From contig JBARNH010000054.1 in NCBI GenBank assembly GCA_049802875.1, positions 25,529 through 89,528 on the forward strand: 64,000 nucleotides of DNA, given 5' to 3'. This stretch comes from Lutacidiplasma sp049802875 (GTDB taxonomy: Archaea > Thermoplasmatota > Thermoplasmata > Lutacidiplasmatales > UBA184). A program made the position numbers and the translations under genes. The first letter of the stretch is position 1. Each line of letters starts with the position of its first letter. Below the pieces are notes generated by a model. That model did no database searches, was not told the DNA's origin, and saw only the letters and a program-made list of their open reading frames with translations. Shown in pieces: positions 8,306 through 17,254 of the stretch.

Positions 8306-9217
8306 ATGGCTTCGACGCGCCTACCCCGGACCAACGGAACGCACCGTCCGGCGGCCACCGGCCCTGACACACCGAACCCGGGGCCGTCGTTTGACGCCCT
8401 CGAGCTCGTCGGACGATTCCAGCGTATGCTCCAGTCTCAGGAACGGAGTCCGTGCACGGTGAAACAGTACGGGCACATCGCTCGCACCTTCCTCTCCTAT
8501 GCGCACAAGCCCCTCGAGGAAGTTACGCTCCACGACCTGGAAGCGTTCCGGGAGTATCTGGTCCTCCAGCGCCATTACTCGAAGAACTCGGTCTACACCA
8601 CGGTACGCGGGTTGACTTGCCTGTTCCGGAACTTCGGCCTCGCGGTCGCCGATCAGCTCGAGCCCCCTCGGCGACCCGAACGACTCCCGCGATACTTGTC
8701 CGAAGAGGAGATGCATCGGCTCTTCGAGGCCGTTCGCGATTCCCCCCGAGACAGTGCGATCGTGCATGTGCTCGCCTTCGCCGGACTCCGGGTGAGCGAG
8801 GTCTGTCACCTCCAGATCGAGGACATCGAGTTCGAGACCAACATCCTTCACGTTCGATCCGGCAAGGGAGACAAGGACCGCGAGGTCATCCTCGAGGACC
8901 GTACCCGGGCGGCGATCGACCGATATCTGACCGACCGGACCCTGGCGGGGGAGTCCAGCCTCCGCCTCTTTCCGGTCGGCCCGGTGACCGTCGAACGGAT
9001 CGTCCGGCGGGCCGCGACGACGGCGGCGATCCCCCGGCGAGTAACGCCGCACATGCTGCGCCACACGCTGGCCACCGCCCTCTTGTCGAGAGGGTGCGAT
9101 ATCCGCTACATCCAGAAGCTGCTCGGTCACGCGTCGGTTGCGACGACCCAGATCTACACCCACGTCGATACCCAGGCGCTCCGGAACGCGTACCAGCGCG
9201 CGAAGCCGGAGTATTAA
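8306..9217 (+). CDS. xerA: XerA-type tyrosine recombinase
   Basis: The protein has 303 aa and belongs to the archaeal Xer family, which resolves chromosome dimers at dif sites. The SAM-like N-terminal core-binding domain spans about 32-115. The catalytic residues are complete: R162 (AGLRVSE), the lysine in GKGDKDRE (187-190), H249-x2-R252 (HMLRH), H275 (LLGHAS) and the nucleophile Y284 (TQIYTHV). No mobile-element genes surround it, so a housekeeping role is likely. The first 30 residues are Pro/Thr-rich and probably disordered; a start further in cannot be excluded. It is followed after 23 nt by an FAD oxidoreductase that has its own box. Confidence 0.9.
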   Translation: MASTRLPRTNGTHRPAATGPDTPNPGPSFDALELVGRFQRMLQSQERSPCTVKQYGHIARTFLSYAHKPLEEVTLHDLEAFREYLVLQRHYSKNSVYTTVRGLTCLFRNFGLAVADQLEPPRRPERLPRYLSEEEMHRLFEAVRDSPRDSAIVHVLAFAGLRVSEVCHLQIEDIEFETNILHVRSGKGDKDREVILEDRTRAAIDRYLTDRTLAGESSLRLFPVGPVTVERIVRRAATTAAIPRRVTPHMLRHTLATALLSRGCDIRYIQKLLGHASVATTQIYTHVDTQALRNAYQRAKPEY

Positions 9218-9240
9218 CAACCGCGCGGCCTCGGTTCTCC

Positions 9241-10437
9241 GTGCCGGCCACCGACGCCGAGGTCCTGGTCCTCGGAGCGGGGATCGCCGGGTGCGCCCTC
9301 GCCTACCACCTCGCGGAACGGCACGTCGGACCCATCGTCGTCTACGACCCTCGGACCCCCGGGGCCGGAGCTACGGGCCGCGCGGCGGGCATCGTCACCG
9401 AGCAACTATGGAATCGGTGGGACGTTGAGGTCACCCGGGAGTCCAAACTGCAATACGCCGCGCTGGCCGCCCGATGGGATGCCTCGGCCTACACCGTCAA
9501 CGGGTTCATCCGCTGGGCCCGGGGCAACGAGGCGATCTCGGTACTCGACGGTGCGGTGGGCCGGCTCAGATCCTGGGGGGTCGACGTACGCGAGTTGGCA
9601 CCGGTCGAACTCGCGGAGCGGGTTCCGTGGGGCCGGTTCGATGACGGACCTCGAGCGATCTGGAGTCCCGCCGACGCCGTGGTCACTCCGAGCACGATGG
9701 GAGAAATCTACGCCGAAGCGAGCCGCCAATCCGGCGTGGAGTTTTGGCTGGGTACCCCGATGGAGTCGCTCCGACGGAGCTCGGGGGCCTGGGAGCTCGA
9801 GACCGGCGGTCGAAGCGTTCGCGCGGCGAGCGCGGTGGTCGCGGCCGGGGCATGGTCGAAACAGATCCTCGCAGGCGTCGGCCATCCCCTCCCGCTCGCG
9901 CCGTACCGGACCCAGGCCGCGGTCCTTCGACCCTCGTCGGGACCAGTGGTGTTTCCCTCCGTGCACGACATCGACGTGGATGTGTATGCCCGCCCCGAGT
10001 CGATGGGGCGCATCCTCGCCGGGGACGGCACCCGGCTCGTCGAGGTCGACCCGGAGGGGTTCCGGACCGGCGCGGACGAGTCGTTCGTCACCGACCTCGC
10101 CGAAACGTTCGGCCGTCGTTTTCCCGGGTGGGCGGACGCCGAGCTCGTCCGGGCCTGGGCGGGCGTTTGTACTTCCACCCCCGACCGTCGTCCGTTGGTC
10201 GGTCCAGTGCCGGGGGCCGACGGCCTCTACGCAATCGTTGGATTCAACGGGTTCGGGGTCATGCGCGCGGGAGGGGTGGCGCAACGACTGGCCGAGTTGA
10301 TCGCGTCGGGCGGGACAAAGGACCGCGACCTCGAGCGCCTGCGTCCGGTGCTTCCCGACCGCTTCCGGGGACCAGCCCTCCCGTTCGCCCCGCGACCCGG
10401 GTTTACGCTGGACGACGGCGACGACCCGCGCTTCTGA
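9241..10437 (+). CDS. FAD-dependent oxidoreductase of the DAO family
   Basis: The 398-aa protein belongs to the D-amino acid oxidase / sarcosine oxidase / glycine oxidase fold. The FAD-binding motif is at the N-terminus (VLVLGAGIAGCALAYHLAE, residues 7-25). GATGRAAGIVTEQ follows, and near the C-terminus STPDRRPLVGPVPG with VGFNGFGVMRAGG gives the typical FAD-closing block. The substrate is probably an amine or amino acid but cannot be read from the sequence. The start is GTG at 9241, 23 nt after the xerA stop; GTATTAAC at 9212-9219, overlapping the xerA stop, is placed 22-29 nt upstream and may be its own promoter. It converges on thyX with 7 nt between the stops. Confidence 0.85.
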   Translation: MPATDAEVLVLGAGIAGCALAYHLAERHVGPIVVYDPRTPGAGATGRAAGIVTEQLWNRWDVEVTRESKLQYAALAARWDASAYTVNGFIRWARGNEAISVLDGAVGRLRSWGVDVRELAPVELAERVPWGRFDDGPRAIWSPADAVVTPSTMGEIYAEASRQSGVEFWLGTPMESLRRSSGAWELETGGRSVRAASAVVAAGAWSKQILAGVGHPLPLAPYRTQAAVLRPSSGPVVFPSVHDIDVDVYARPESMGRILAGDGTRLVEVDPEGFRTGADESFVTDLAETFGRRFPGWADAELVRAWAGVCTSTPDRRPLVGPVPGADGLYAIVGFNGFGVMRAGGVAQRLAELIASGGTKDRDLERLRPVLPDRFRGPALPFAPRPGFTLDDGDDPRF

Positions 10438-10444
10438 GCCGAGG

Positions 10445-11353
10445 TCAGTCGACCCGGCGGATCCGCTCGAGCTTTTCGAGGAACTCGACCCCGTCGCCCG
10501 AAACCATCGGTTTACCGTCCTCGCGCGTCAGCGGGAGTCCCGCCAGCGCGCAAGCTTCGGCGGGACTCTTTCCCTCGAGTAGGGCCTGGATCGCCCTCCG
10601 CTCCCGCCGTCCGAAGCTGAGGCCCTCGACCTGATACTCCTCGAACGCTTCGTACGCTACCGGACACACGACCCGGGTCAGCCTCGCAATCTCCGCGGCG
10701 AAGAGGCGGATCTCCTCCTGGGAGTGCGCGTCCAATCGAAGCGAGAGGAAATGGAACAGGTTGTGGAGGTTGACCTTCCAGTACCATTGGGTGTAGTACG
10801 CGACCGGGAGCACGAGCCGGGCCGTCTCTCGTGCGACGCCAGCCTCTAGCGCTCTCGAGTACGCCGCGTACGCCTGTTGGGAGACCTCCACCAGGTCGGA
10901 GCGGAACCGGTCCACCGTTTCGGAGGGCAGCGGGTCGCCGCGACCCTGCCGGTTACGAGTGGATTGGTGGCGGATCTCCTCGGGAGGCGGGACCTCATAC
11001 TCGTCCGGCACGACGCTGTACCGCGCCGAGTACTCGTTCGTAGAGCTGGCCCGGTGCCGGATCCATTGACGAGCGACGAAGATCGGCAGTCGAACGAGGA
11101 ACTTGTACTCGACCATCTCGAACGGCGTCGTGTGGCGGTGGCGCATCAGGTACCGGATGAGGCCTCGGTCGTCACGGATCGATTTGGTCCCGTGACCATA
11201 CGACACCCGAGCCGCTTGCACGATCGCGGCATCATTCCCCATGTAGTCGACCAGCGCGACGAAGCCGTGGGAGAGCACGGGATGCCGGACCCCGATCTCT
11301 AGGTCCGCCGCCGGCACCGTGGCCCGCTGCATCGGGCCGGAATCGTCGGTCAT
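10445..11353 (-). CDS. thyX: Flavin-dependent thymidylate synthase ThyX
   Basis: ThyX makes dTMP from dUMP using methylene-tetrahydrofolate, FAD and NADPH. The protein has 302 aa. The signature RHRASSTNEYSARYS is complete at 99-113. Other conserved parts are AARVSYGHGTKS near the N-terminus and YYTQWYWKVNLHNLFHFLSLR, with the substrate-binding arginine, in the second half. It is longer than many ThyX proteins because of a C-terminal helical tail (residues about 245-302). TTTAAG at 11376-11382 is 23-29 nt before the ATG, consistent with a leaderless message. Divergent metG has its own box in the 97-nt spacer. Confidence 0.95.
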   Translation of the reverse strand: MTDDSGPMQRATVPAADLEIGVRHPVLSHGFVALVDYMGNDAAIVQAARVSYGHGTKSIRDDRGLIRYLMRHRHTTPFEMVEYKFLVRLPIFVARQWIRHRASSTNEYSARYSVVPDEYEVPPPEEIRHQSTRNRQGRGDPLPSETVDRFRSDLVEVSQQAYAAYSRALEAGVARETARLVLPVAYYTQWYWKVNLHNLFHFLSLRLDAHSQEEIRLFAAEIARLTRVVCPVAYEAFEEYQVEGLSFGRRERRAIQALLEGKSPAEACALAGLPLTREDGKPMVSGDGVEFLEKLERIRRVD

Positions 11354-11450
11354 ACGGCGGGGACGGGGAATCCTAACTTAAAGGCCCCACCAGGGTTCGT
11401 TTAACGGTGCGGCAAAACCTAAGGCCGCCGCCCCTCTCGATACCTCGGAG

Positions 11451-13736
11451 GTGAGCCGAACGGCGCGGATCTTTATCGGCGTGTCGTGGCCGTATGCGAA
11501 CGCGGCCCAGCACATCGGGCATCTTGCGAGCACGTACGTCCCCGCCGACATCTTCGCGCGGTTTCATCGGTTACGAGGCGACGAGGTGCTGATGGTCTCG
11601 GGGTCCGACATGCACGGCACCCCGATCCTCGTCGCCGCCGAGAAGTCGAGTACCACCCCAGCCGAGCTCGCCGAGCGGTTCCACGCCGTGAACCATGCCG
11701 CGCTGAAGCGACTCGGGGTCTCGTTCGACCTGTTCACGACCACGCACACGGTCGTCCACGAGCGGACGGTCCACGAGGTGTTCCTCGCGCTGCTCGAGGG
11801 CGGACTGATCCGGCGCCGCACGGAGGAGGCCGCGTACTGCCCGACCGACCGACGTTTCCTTCCGGACCGATACTTGGAAGGCACCTGCCCTCACTGCAGG
11901 TTCGAGAACGCCCGGGGCGACGAGTGCGACAACTGCGGGCGCCCGATCGAGGCGAAGCAGCTCGGCCACCCGCGGTGCGCCATCGACGGAACCCCCGCCG
12001 AGTTCCGACCGTCCGAGCATTTCTATCTCGAACTCGACCGACTGCAACCGAAGCTGGCCGACTACCTCGTCCAACAGAAGGACCATTGGCGGCCCGGTGT
12101 GTTACGGGTCGCAGAGAACTTCCTCACCGAGGGGCTGCATCCGACTTCGATCACTCGGGATCTGGAGTGGGGGGTATCGATCCCGCTCGACGGATACGAA
12201 ACGAAGCGCATCTACGTCTGGTTTGAAGCGCTCGTCGGCTACCTTTCGGCGGCCAAGGAGTGGGCGATCCGCTCCGGTCGGCCGGAGGCTTGGCGCCGAT
12301 ACTGGGAAGAGCGGGAGCCGGCGCGTCACTACTACTTCGTGGGGAAGGACAACAAGTTCCATCACACGGTGGTGTGGCCCGCGATGCTGCTCGGGGTCGG
12401 TGGGCTGCACCTACCCTACGACGTTCCGGCGAACGAATGGTTGAACTTGGGAGGGCACAAGATCTCCAAGTCGCGGACACAGGAGCGCGACGCGTTCCTC
12501 CCGTCGATGCTCGAGCGGTATCCGCCGGACCAGATCCGATTCTATGCCGCCCTCCTCGCGCCCCAGAATCACGACACCGAACTCAACTGGGAGGAGTTCC
12601 ACAAGGTGCGAGAGGAGATCCTAGCCAATCAGTTCGGGAACCTCGTCCAGCGCACGCTGGTGTTCGCAAGGGACCGGTGCGAGGGTCGAATCCCCGTGCC
12701 TCCCGATGTCGGGCGCGCGGCTGGCCCGGAGGGTCTTGGGGCCCACCTACGTTCGGTCCACGAGCAGATCACCCGCGAGTACGAGGCCGTCCGTTTGAAG
12801 GAAGCGCTCGACCTCACGCTCGACGAAGCTCGCGCGGCGAACCGACGGTACCAGGCATCCCAACCGTGGGCGCTCGAGGGGCCGGAGCGCGCTCAATCGG
12901 TCTACGAGTCTCTCTGGAGCGTCCGAGCGATCGCGACGTGGCTCGACCCCGTCCTCCCGTTCGCTTGCGCTGAGGTCTATCGAATGCTCGGCTTTGCCGA
13001 ACCTCCCGGCACCGGCGACTGGGACCGGGCCGTCGAACCGCCGCCGGCGGGCCAACCGCTGGGAGAAATCCACCCCCTGTTCCCTCGCACGAGTCCGGGG
13101 GAGAGGGGTTCGAGCGGGACCCCACTGCCCCCGCTCACCGCTTCCGGTACGGAGCGATGGCCCCCCCTCGCGGCGCGGGCGGGGGTAATCCGCGCGGTTT
13201 CGGTCCACCCGTCCGCCGACAAGTTGTACGTCCTCGAGGTCGACGTGGGGGAGCCGAAGCCCCGGACGATTGTCGCCGGACTTCGCTCCTCGTACCGCGA
13301 AGAGCAACTGAAGGACCGCCCGGTGATCTTTCTCGCCAACCTGGCCCCGCGTACGATCCGCAAGATGACCTCCCAGGGAATGGTCCTTGCCGCGGACGTG
13401 GGGGAGGAGCGCGCGGTGCTGCTCCGACCGCCCGACGGCACCCCGCCGGGGGCGTTCGTCGCCGGAACGACCGAGGCCGATCGCACGATTTCGTACGAGG
13501 AGTTCGCTCGCACACCCCTCCTGATCGGTCGCGCAGTGGCCGCCGGATCCGGCGGGATGACCCGATTCACGGTCGGCGCACGGGAAGCGGAGGTGACGGG
13601 GAATTGGGCGCCGGGCACCGTCGGTGTCGTCCGTCTCGCGTCCGCAGACGCGGAATCGGGCGAGCTCATCGCCTTCGGCCCCGGCCTCCCCGTGGGACCG
13701 TCGGAGCCGGTCGATGCGGGGGCGAAGGTCCGATGA
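11451..13736 (+). CDS. metG: Methionyl-tRNA synthetase with C-terminal tRNA-binding domain
   Basis: This 761-aa enzyme charges tRNA-Met in the cytoplasm. The ATP-binding HIGH motif is at 21-24 (AAQHIGHLAS), and KISKS, the KMSKS equivalent, lies in GGHKISKSRTQERD. A zinc knuckle follows the catalytic insert (CPHCRFENARGDECDNC). The anticodon-binding helical domain comes next. A Pro-rich linker then leads to an EMAPII/Trbp111-type OB domain at about 575-690 (RAVSVHPSADKLYVLEVDVG), which grips tRNA non-specifically. The start is GTG at 11451, with CCTAAGG 27-33 nt upstream. The stop overlaps the next gene as ATGA. Confidence 0.95.
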   Translation: MSRTARIFIGVSWPYANAAQHIGHLASTYVPADIFARFHRLRGDEVLMVSGSDMHGTPILVAAEKSSTTPAELAERFHAVNHAALKRLGVSFDLFTTTHTVVHERTVHEVFLALLEGGLIRRRTEEAAYCPTDRRFLPDRYLEGTCPHCRFENARGDECDNCGRPIEAKQLGHPRCAIDGTPAEFRPSEHFYLELDRLQPKLADYLVQQKDHWRPGVLRVAENFLTEGLHPTSITRDLEWGVSIPLDGYETKRIYVWFEALVGYLSAAKEWAIRSGRPEAWRRYWEEREPARHYYFVGKDNKFHHTVVWPAMLLGVGGLHLPYDVPANEWLNLGGHKISKSRTQERDAFLPSMLERYPPDQIRFYAALLAPQNHDTELNWEEFHKVREEILANQFGNLVQRTLVFARDRCEGRIPVPPDVGRAAGPEGLGAHLRSVHEQITREYEAVRLKEALDLTLDEARAANRRYQASQPWALEGPERAQSVYESLWSVRAIATWLDPVLPFACAEVYRMLGFAEPPGTGDWDRAVEPPPAGQPLGEIHPLFPRTSPGERGSSGTPLPPLTASGTERWPPLAARAGVIRAVSVHPSADKLYVLEVDVGEPKPRTIVAGLRSSYREEQLKDRPVIFLANLAPRTIRKMTSQGMVLAADVGEERAVLLRPPDGTPPGAFVAGTTEADRTISYEEFARTPLLIGRAVAAGSGGMTRFTVGAREAEVTGNWAPGTVGVVRLASADAESGELIAFGPGLPVGPSEPVDAGAKVR

Positions 13737-14413
13737 ACGACTTCTCCCGGCTCGACCTTCACGTACACTCGAAGTACTCTCCGGATTCTCGCCTGACGCT
13801 CGACATGATCGTCGGACGCCTCGCGTACGCCGAACTGAAGGGGTTCGCCCTCACCGACCACAACACGGTTCGAGGTCACGCCACCCTGCTCAAGCTGCAA
13901 CGACAGCACCCCGAGTACCTGCTCCTACCGGGGGTGGAGGTCTCCACCGTCGAGGGGCATCTCCTGGCGTACGGCGTCGGGGAAGCTCCGCCGCCCCATC
14001 GACCGATCCTCGAGACGCTGGACTGGGTACGGGCGCACGGCGGAGAAGCGGTGCCGGCCCATCCGTTCCGGCGGACGCACGGGGTCGGACGCGCCGTCGC
14101 GCAGTCCGCACCCGTATCGGCGATCGAGACACGGAACGGTCACGACTCCGAGATCACGAACCTCCGGGCGGAGAAGCTCGCGGCCCACCGAAATCTCGGA
14201 GCGACGGGCGGGAGCGACGCCCACGCGACGAAGGATCTCGGACGAGCGTACACGGAGTTCGACTCCGCGGTCAACTCCGTGGACGATCTGCTCGAGAGCC
14301 TCCGGAAACGGACGACCTCGGCGGAGGGTCAATCGCTGACGCTTCCGGGTCGTTTGCGCCTCGGACTCCGCACGGGTCTCCTGCTCGCGCGACGGGGTTT
14401 TCGTCCGATCTAG
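13733..14413 (+). CDS. PHP-domain metal-dependent phosphoesterase
   Basis: The 226-aa protein is a PHP-domain hydrolase. Metal ligands are visible in order: H10 and H12 (DLHVHSKYSPDS), D42-H43 (LTDHNT), E69 (PGVEVST), H110 (PAHPFR) and D162/H164 (GGSDAH). The family includes histidinol phosphatases, 3',5'-nucleotide phosphatases and DNA polymerase partner domains; the substrate here cannot be told. Its ATG overlaps the metG stop (ATGA, 13733-13736), so it is translated after metG. The link to methionyl-tRNA synthetase may be only transcriptional. The last 30 residues are basic and could contact nucleic acid or membrane. Confidence 0.85.
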   Translation: MNDFSRLDLHVHSKYSPDSRLTLDMIVGRLAYAELKGFALTDHNTVRGHATLLKLQRQHPEYLLLPGVEVSTVEGHLLAYGVGEAPPPHRPILETLDWVRAHGGEAVPAHPFRRTHGVGRAVAQSAPVSAIETRNGHDSEITNLRAEKLAAHRNLGATGGSDAHATKDLGRAYTEFDSAVNSVDDLLESLRKRTTSAEGQSLTLPGRLRLGLRTGLLLARRGFRPI

Positions 14414-14441
14414 GGCTCCGCGTTCCCCGGCGGCCCCACGG

Positions 14442-14449
14442 CTTTAAGC
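14442..14449 (+). promoter_or_regulatory. TATA-like box for tRNA-Cys
   Basis: CTTTAAGC lies 23-30 nt before the first base of the tRNA, the expected position for an archaeal tRNA promoter. Confidence 0.6.
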
Positions 14450-14471
14450 GGTGCGCTCTTGCCCCCGCCGC

Positions 14472-14544
14472 GCCGAGGTGGCAGAATGGTTAATGCGACG
14501 GACTGCAGATCCGTTTCCTGGGGGTTCGATTCCCTCCCTCGGCT
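14472..14544 (+). tRNA. tRNA-Cys (anticodon GCA)
   Basis: The 73-nt gene folds into a full cloverleaf. The acceptor stem is GCCGAGG with CCTCGGC and the discriminator is T. The anticodon stem ACGGA/TCCGT encloses the loop CTGCAGA. The T stem GGGGG/CCCTC encloses TTCGATT. U73 with a GCA anticodon is the classic tRNA-Cys identity. No intron and no encoded CCA are present. Confidence 0.95.
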
Positions 14545-14701
14545 CGAAATTCCCGGCTCCCCGACGGCTCGATTCCCCGACGGCCCCGAGTCCCGGCGAC
14601 CCACTAGCGGGATAGCGGCCGCCGCCGCGCGGGACGCCCGGTGCGGCATCCGAAAGAGCCATTTCGTGAGAGGTTTCTTTCGCGCCCGGAGTACTGCTGC
14701 G

Positions 14702-15355
14702 ATGACCACCTCCCGGTCCTACCGTTCACGGTCGACCGCCGTAGGTGCCGGGCTGATCGCCCTCGCGGTGGTCCAATTCACCGTCGCGATGATCGTGGTC
14801 CAGCTCCGTTATCCGGGGTACTCGGACCTGGCGAACTACATCAGCGACTTGGGGAACACCGCGACCTCTCCGTGGTATGGGGTATTCAACGTCTCGATCA
14901 TTCTGCTCGGGGTTCTCGCATTCGCCGGGATCCTTCTGGCATGGAACGGATTTCCCTCCGGCGTTGCCCGTGCGGTCGGGCTCTCCCTGCTCCTGGTCGC
15001 CAGCGTCGGGGCGATCCTGGTCGGATACTTTCCCGAGAACGTGAACCCGACGGTGCACAGGCTGGCCTCGTTGACGGTCTTCGGCCCGGGGGGCGTCGCG
15101 CTCATCCTCGTCGCCAGCGGGCTGCGTCCCGGAACGACCTGGCACTGGCTCCGGTGGATCTCCGTCGTCCTCGGGCTCGTCACGCTCGTATCCCTGGCGT
15201 ACTACGTTCCGACGCAGGCGGTCAATTCGACGTGGGACCCGGGGTTGGTCGAACGCTTCATCGTCGCGCCGATTCTGATCTGGGGTGTCCTGGCGGCGGT
15301 GAACCTCAACCGGCTCCCTTGGCCGGACCGTTCTCCATCCCCCGGGACGTCCTGA
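14702..15355 (+). CDS. DUF998 family membrane protein
   Basis: The 217-aa protein has about six transmembrane helices and matches DUF998, a family of integral membrane proteins of unknown function. The family-typical segment between helices 1 and 2 is present (YPGYSDLANYISDLGNT), as are GYFPENVNPTVHRLAS and a C-terminal helix that ends before a short polar tail. The ATG at 14702 was chosen because the first hydrophobic segment begins 14 residues later; the open frame continues upstream without likely coding sequence. It sits alone after tRNA-Cys and converges on a universal stress protein gene. Confidence 0.8.
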   Translation: MTTSRSYRSRSTAVGAGLIALAVVQFTVAMIVVQLRYPGYSDLANYISDLGNTATSPWYGVFNVSIILLGVLAFAGILLAWNGFPSGVARAVGLSLLLVASVGAILVGYFPENVNPTVHRLASLTVFGPGGVALILVASGLRPGTTWHWLRWISVVLGLVTLVSLAYYVPTQAVNSTWDPGLVERFIVAPILIWGVLAAVNLNRLPWPDRSPSPGTS

Positions 15356-15428
15356 AGGACGTCGCACGCCCCGGCTCCCTACTGCAACGTCCGAGGTCGA
15401 TCGGTTCGCGCGGTCGGGGTCGCGATCG

Positions 15429-15887
15429 TTACGGTGCGGCGGACTTCTTGACCGCCGGAGATTTCACCACGAGGACCGAACATCTTGCGTGGTGGAGGAT
15501 CCCGTCCGAGACACTTCCGAGGAAGAACCGGCCGGGGGCGCCGAGCCCGCGGGAGCCTACCACGACGAGATCGATCGAATGCTTATCCACGTAGGCGACC
15601 ACCCCGTCCACGGGGTCTCCCTCGAGGAGGTGGGTCTCGACGTTGGGCACTCCCTCGGCCTTCAGGCGCGATTTCTGGGCGGCCAGGTCGCGGCGGGCCG
15701 CGTCGAGCATGCGCTCGACGCCCTCTCCCGCCGGCAACGAGACGCCGAAACCCTGCGAGACGAGCGGGACGGCGCCGACGATCGTCAATCGGGCGCCGTG
15801 ACGGCGGGCGATATCCGCACCCTCGTCCAGCGCCGTCACCGACTGCGGCGAGCCGTCGTACGCCACCACGATCGAGCGAATCGTCAT
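15429..15887 (-). CDS. Universal stress protein (UspA family)
   Basis: The 152-aa protein has the single UspA domain. It starts SIVVAYDGSPQSVTALDEGA and ends with the ATP-binding loop G-x2-G-x9-G-S (VVGSRGLGAPGRFFLGSVSD) followed by CSVLVVK. Such proteins bind ATP and are induced under stress, but their targets are usually unknown. The ATG at 15887 follows a box (CTATCAA on the minus strand, 15911-15917) 24-30 nt upstream. A much longer reading frame on this strand is only an extension through the divergent gene. A second family member is encoded at 55.8 kb. Confidence 0.9.
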   Translation of the reverse strand: MTIRSIVVAYDGSPQSVTALDEGADIARRHGARLTIVGAVPLVSQGFGVSLPAGEGVERMLDAARRDLAAQKSRLKAEGVPNVETHLLEGDPVDGVVAYVDKHSIDLVVVGSRGLGAPGRFFLGSVSDGILHHARCSVLVVKSPAVKKSAAP

Positions 15888-15960
15888 TCGTGCCCGACAC
15901 TCCGACGCGCTTGATAGCCGTTGCTCGGTACCCCACACTCCCTCCCGCGGAAGCGTCAAC

Positions 15961-15967
15961 CCTAAGG
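15961..15967 (+). promoter_or_regulatory. TATA-like box for the NADH dehydrogenase-like gene
   Basis: CCTAAGG lies 23-29 nt before the ATG at 15990. The same short element recurs at this distance before metG and others. Confidence 0.5.
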
Positions 15968-15989
15968 CCCCCGACGGCGAGTACCGTCG

Positions 15990-17201
15990 ATGGCCGTTCC
16001 GAAGTCCGCGACGGGGAACGAGGGAGTCCTCCCGGCCGTGGTGTTGGGCGCCGGTTACGCGGGCCTCACCGTCGCCCAGGAGATCGACCGACGTTCGCGA
16101 GGCCGAGTGCCGGTCGTTCTCGTCGATCGAAACCCGGTCCACGTCCTCCGCACCGAACTGTACGAGATCGGCAAGTTGGCGGCGTCCGGTGACGTCACCG
16201 ATCCTTGGGTCGTACCCCTGGCCCAGACGCTCGACCGGACCACGATCACCTTTCGTCAAGGCACCGTTCGGTCGATCGACCTCGCCGGCCGGACGGTCAC
16301 GCTCGACTCGGGCGCGGTCGGATTCCGCGCCCTCGCGATCTGCCTGGGGAGCGTGGCCGCGTACTACGGCGTTCCGGGAGCGGCCGAGAACACGCATCAG
16401 GTCTATCGCCTCTCGGGAGCGAAGAAGCTCGCGGCCGCGATCCGGGATGTGGAGACGGCGTCCGCTTCCCTCCCCGGGGAGCGGCGGCCCCGGATCCTGA
16501 TCGTCGGTGGGGGATCGACGGGAACGGAGCTCGCCGCGGAGATCGCGACGACCGATTGGCGTACCATCGCCGACCCGAAGTCCCGGCCGCCGGACGTGTA
16601 CCTGTTGGCGGGGTCGTTGCCGTTCCTCGCGGGCTTCCCGCCGGCGCTGGTCGAACGCGCCCGGCGAATCCTGGGGCGATCCCGCGTCAACATCATCCAC
16701 GGTCTCAACGTCACCCGCGTGGACCCCGGCCGACTCTCCCTGGAGGACGGGTCGACGCTCGCATACGACGTGGCGGTCTGGTGCGCGGGACTCGAAGCAC
16801 CGACGATCGTGCGAGAGCTCCCCGTCCCGCACGGCCGGTCGAGTCGGATCGCGGTCGAGGGGACCCTGGAAGTGCCGGGCCACCCCGGGGTCTTCGCCGT
16901 GGGCGACGTCATCGAACTGCGAGACCCGATCACGGGGACGCCGGTGCCGGGGACGGCGCAGGCCGCGCTCGCCGGGGCTCGGGTCGCCGCGCGGAACCTC
17001 GTGGCGCGATGGGGCGAAAAACCCCTCGCCCCGTTCCGCTACAACGAGCGCGGGGTCGTCGTCGCGCTCGGGCTTGGACAGGCCGCAGGGTCGGTCCGGC
17101 GCGTGCCGATCTGGGGGAGCCCCGCGGCGCTCCTCAAACGGATCGTCCAGCGCGACTATGCGACCTCGGTCGAGCGCGGAGAGTCGCCCACCCTCATTTG
17201 A
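15990..17201 (+). CDS. Type II NADH dehydrogenase-like FAD/NAD(P) oxidoreductase
   Basis: The 403-aa protein is a two-dinucleotide-binding flavoenzyme of the NDH-2 / sulfide:quinone reductase group. FAD binds at the N-terminus (VVLGAGYAGLTVAQEI, about 17-32). The second nucleotide-binding motif is ILIVGGGSTGTELAAEI (about 170-186), and the FAD-closing block is GVFAVGDVIEL near 300. The C-terminal part contains VPIWGSPAALLKRIVQ, which may be an amphipathic membrane anchor as in NDH-2. The paired cysteines of sulfide:quinone reductases are not seen, so NADH:quinone oxidation is the more likely role. It could feed electrons to the oxidase at the window start. Confidence 0.85.
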   Translation: MAVPKSATGNEGVLPAVVLGAGYAGLTVAQEIDRRSRGRVPVVLVDRNPVHVLRTELYEIGKLAASGDVTDPWVVPLAQTLDRTTITFRQGTVRSIDLAGRTVTLDSGAVGFRALAICLGSVAAYYGVPGAAENTHQVYRLSGAKKLAAAIRDVETASASLPGERRPRILIVGGGSTGTELAAEIATTDWRTIADPKSRPPDVYLLAGSLPFLAGFPPALVERARRILGRSRVNIIHGLNVTRVDPGRLSLEDGSTLAYDVAVWCAGLEAPTIVRELPVPHGRSSRIAVEGTLEVPGHPGVFAVGDVIELRDPITGTPVPGTAQAALAGARVAARNLVARWGEKPLAPFRYNERGVVVALGLGQAAGSVRRVPIWGSPAALLKRIVQRDYATSVERGESPTLI

Positions 17202-17254
17202 CGGGAGCCCCCGGCAAGGCGGATATTCCCGGAGCGGGTCGCCCGCGCAGTACG

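Noticed and set aside
8306..9217. XerA as the integrase of the segment at 51.9-54.6 kb
   Set aside because: It lies more than 40 kb away, its features are those of the chromosomal Xer family, and no attachment site is next to it.
13157..13732. N-terminal extension of the PHP-domain frame inside metG
   Set aside because: It overlaps the MetG tRNA-binding domain in another frame and is Arg/Gly-rich. The ATGA junction at 13733 gives a standard PHP start.
14545..14701. Possible second tRNA or attachment repeat after tRNA-Cys
   Set aside because: CCCCGACGGC occurs twice and one copy follows CTCGATT, recalling a T arm, but no stems can be built and the match to the tRNA end is poor.
16205..17254. 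Upstream extension of the nucleotidyltransferase frame across the NADH dehydrogenase-like gene
   Set aside because: The extension is Arg/Gly/Pro-rich shadow sequence. The enzyme signature begins right after the ATG at 17255, which also has a TATA-like box.
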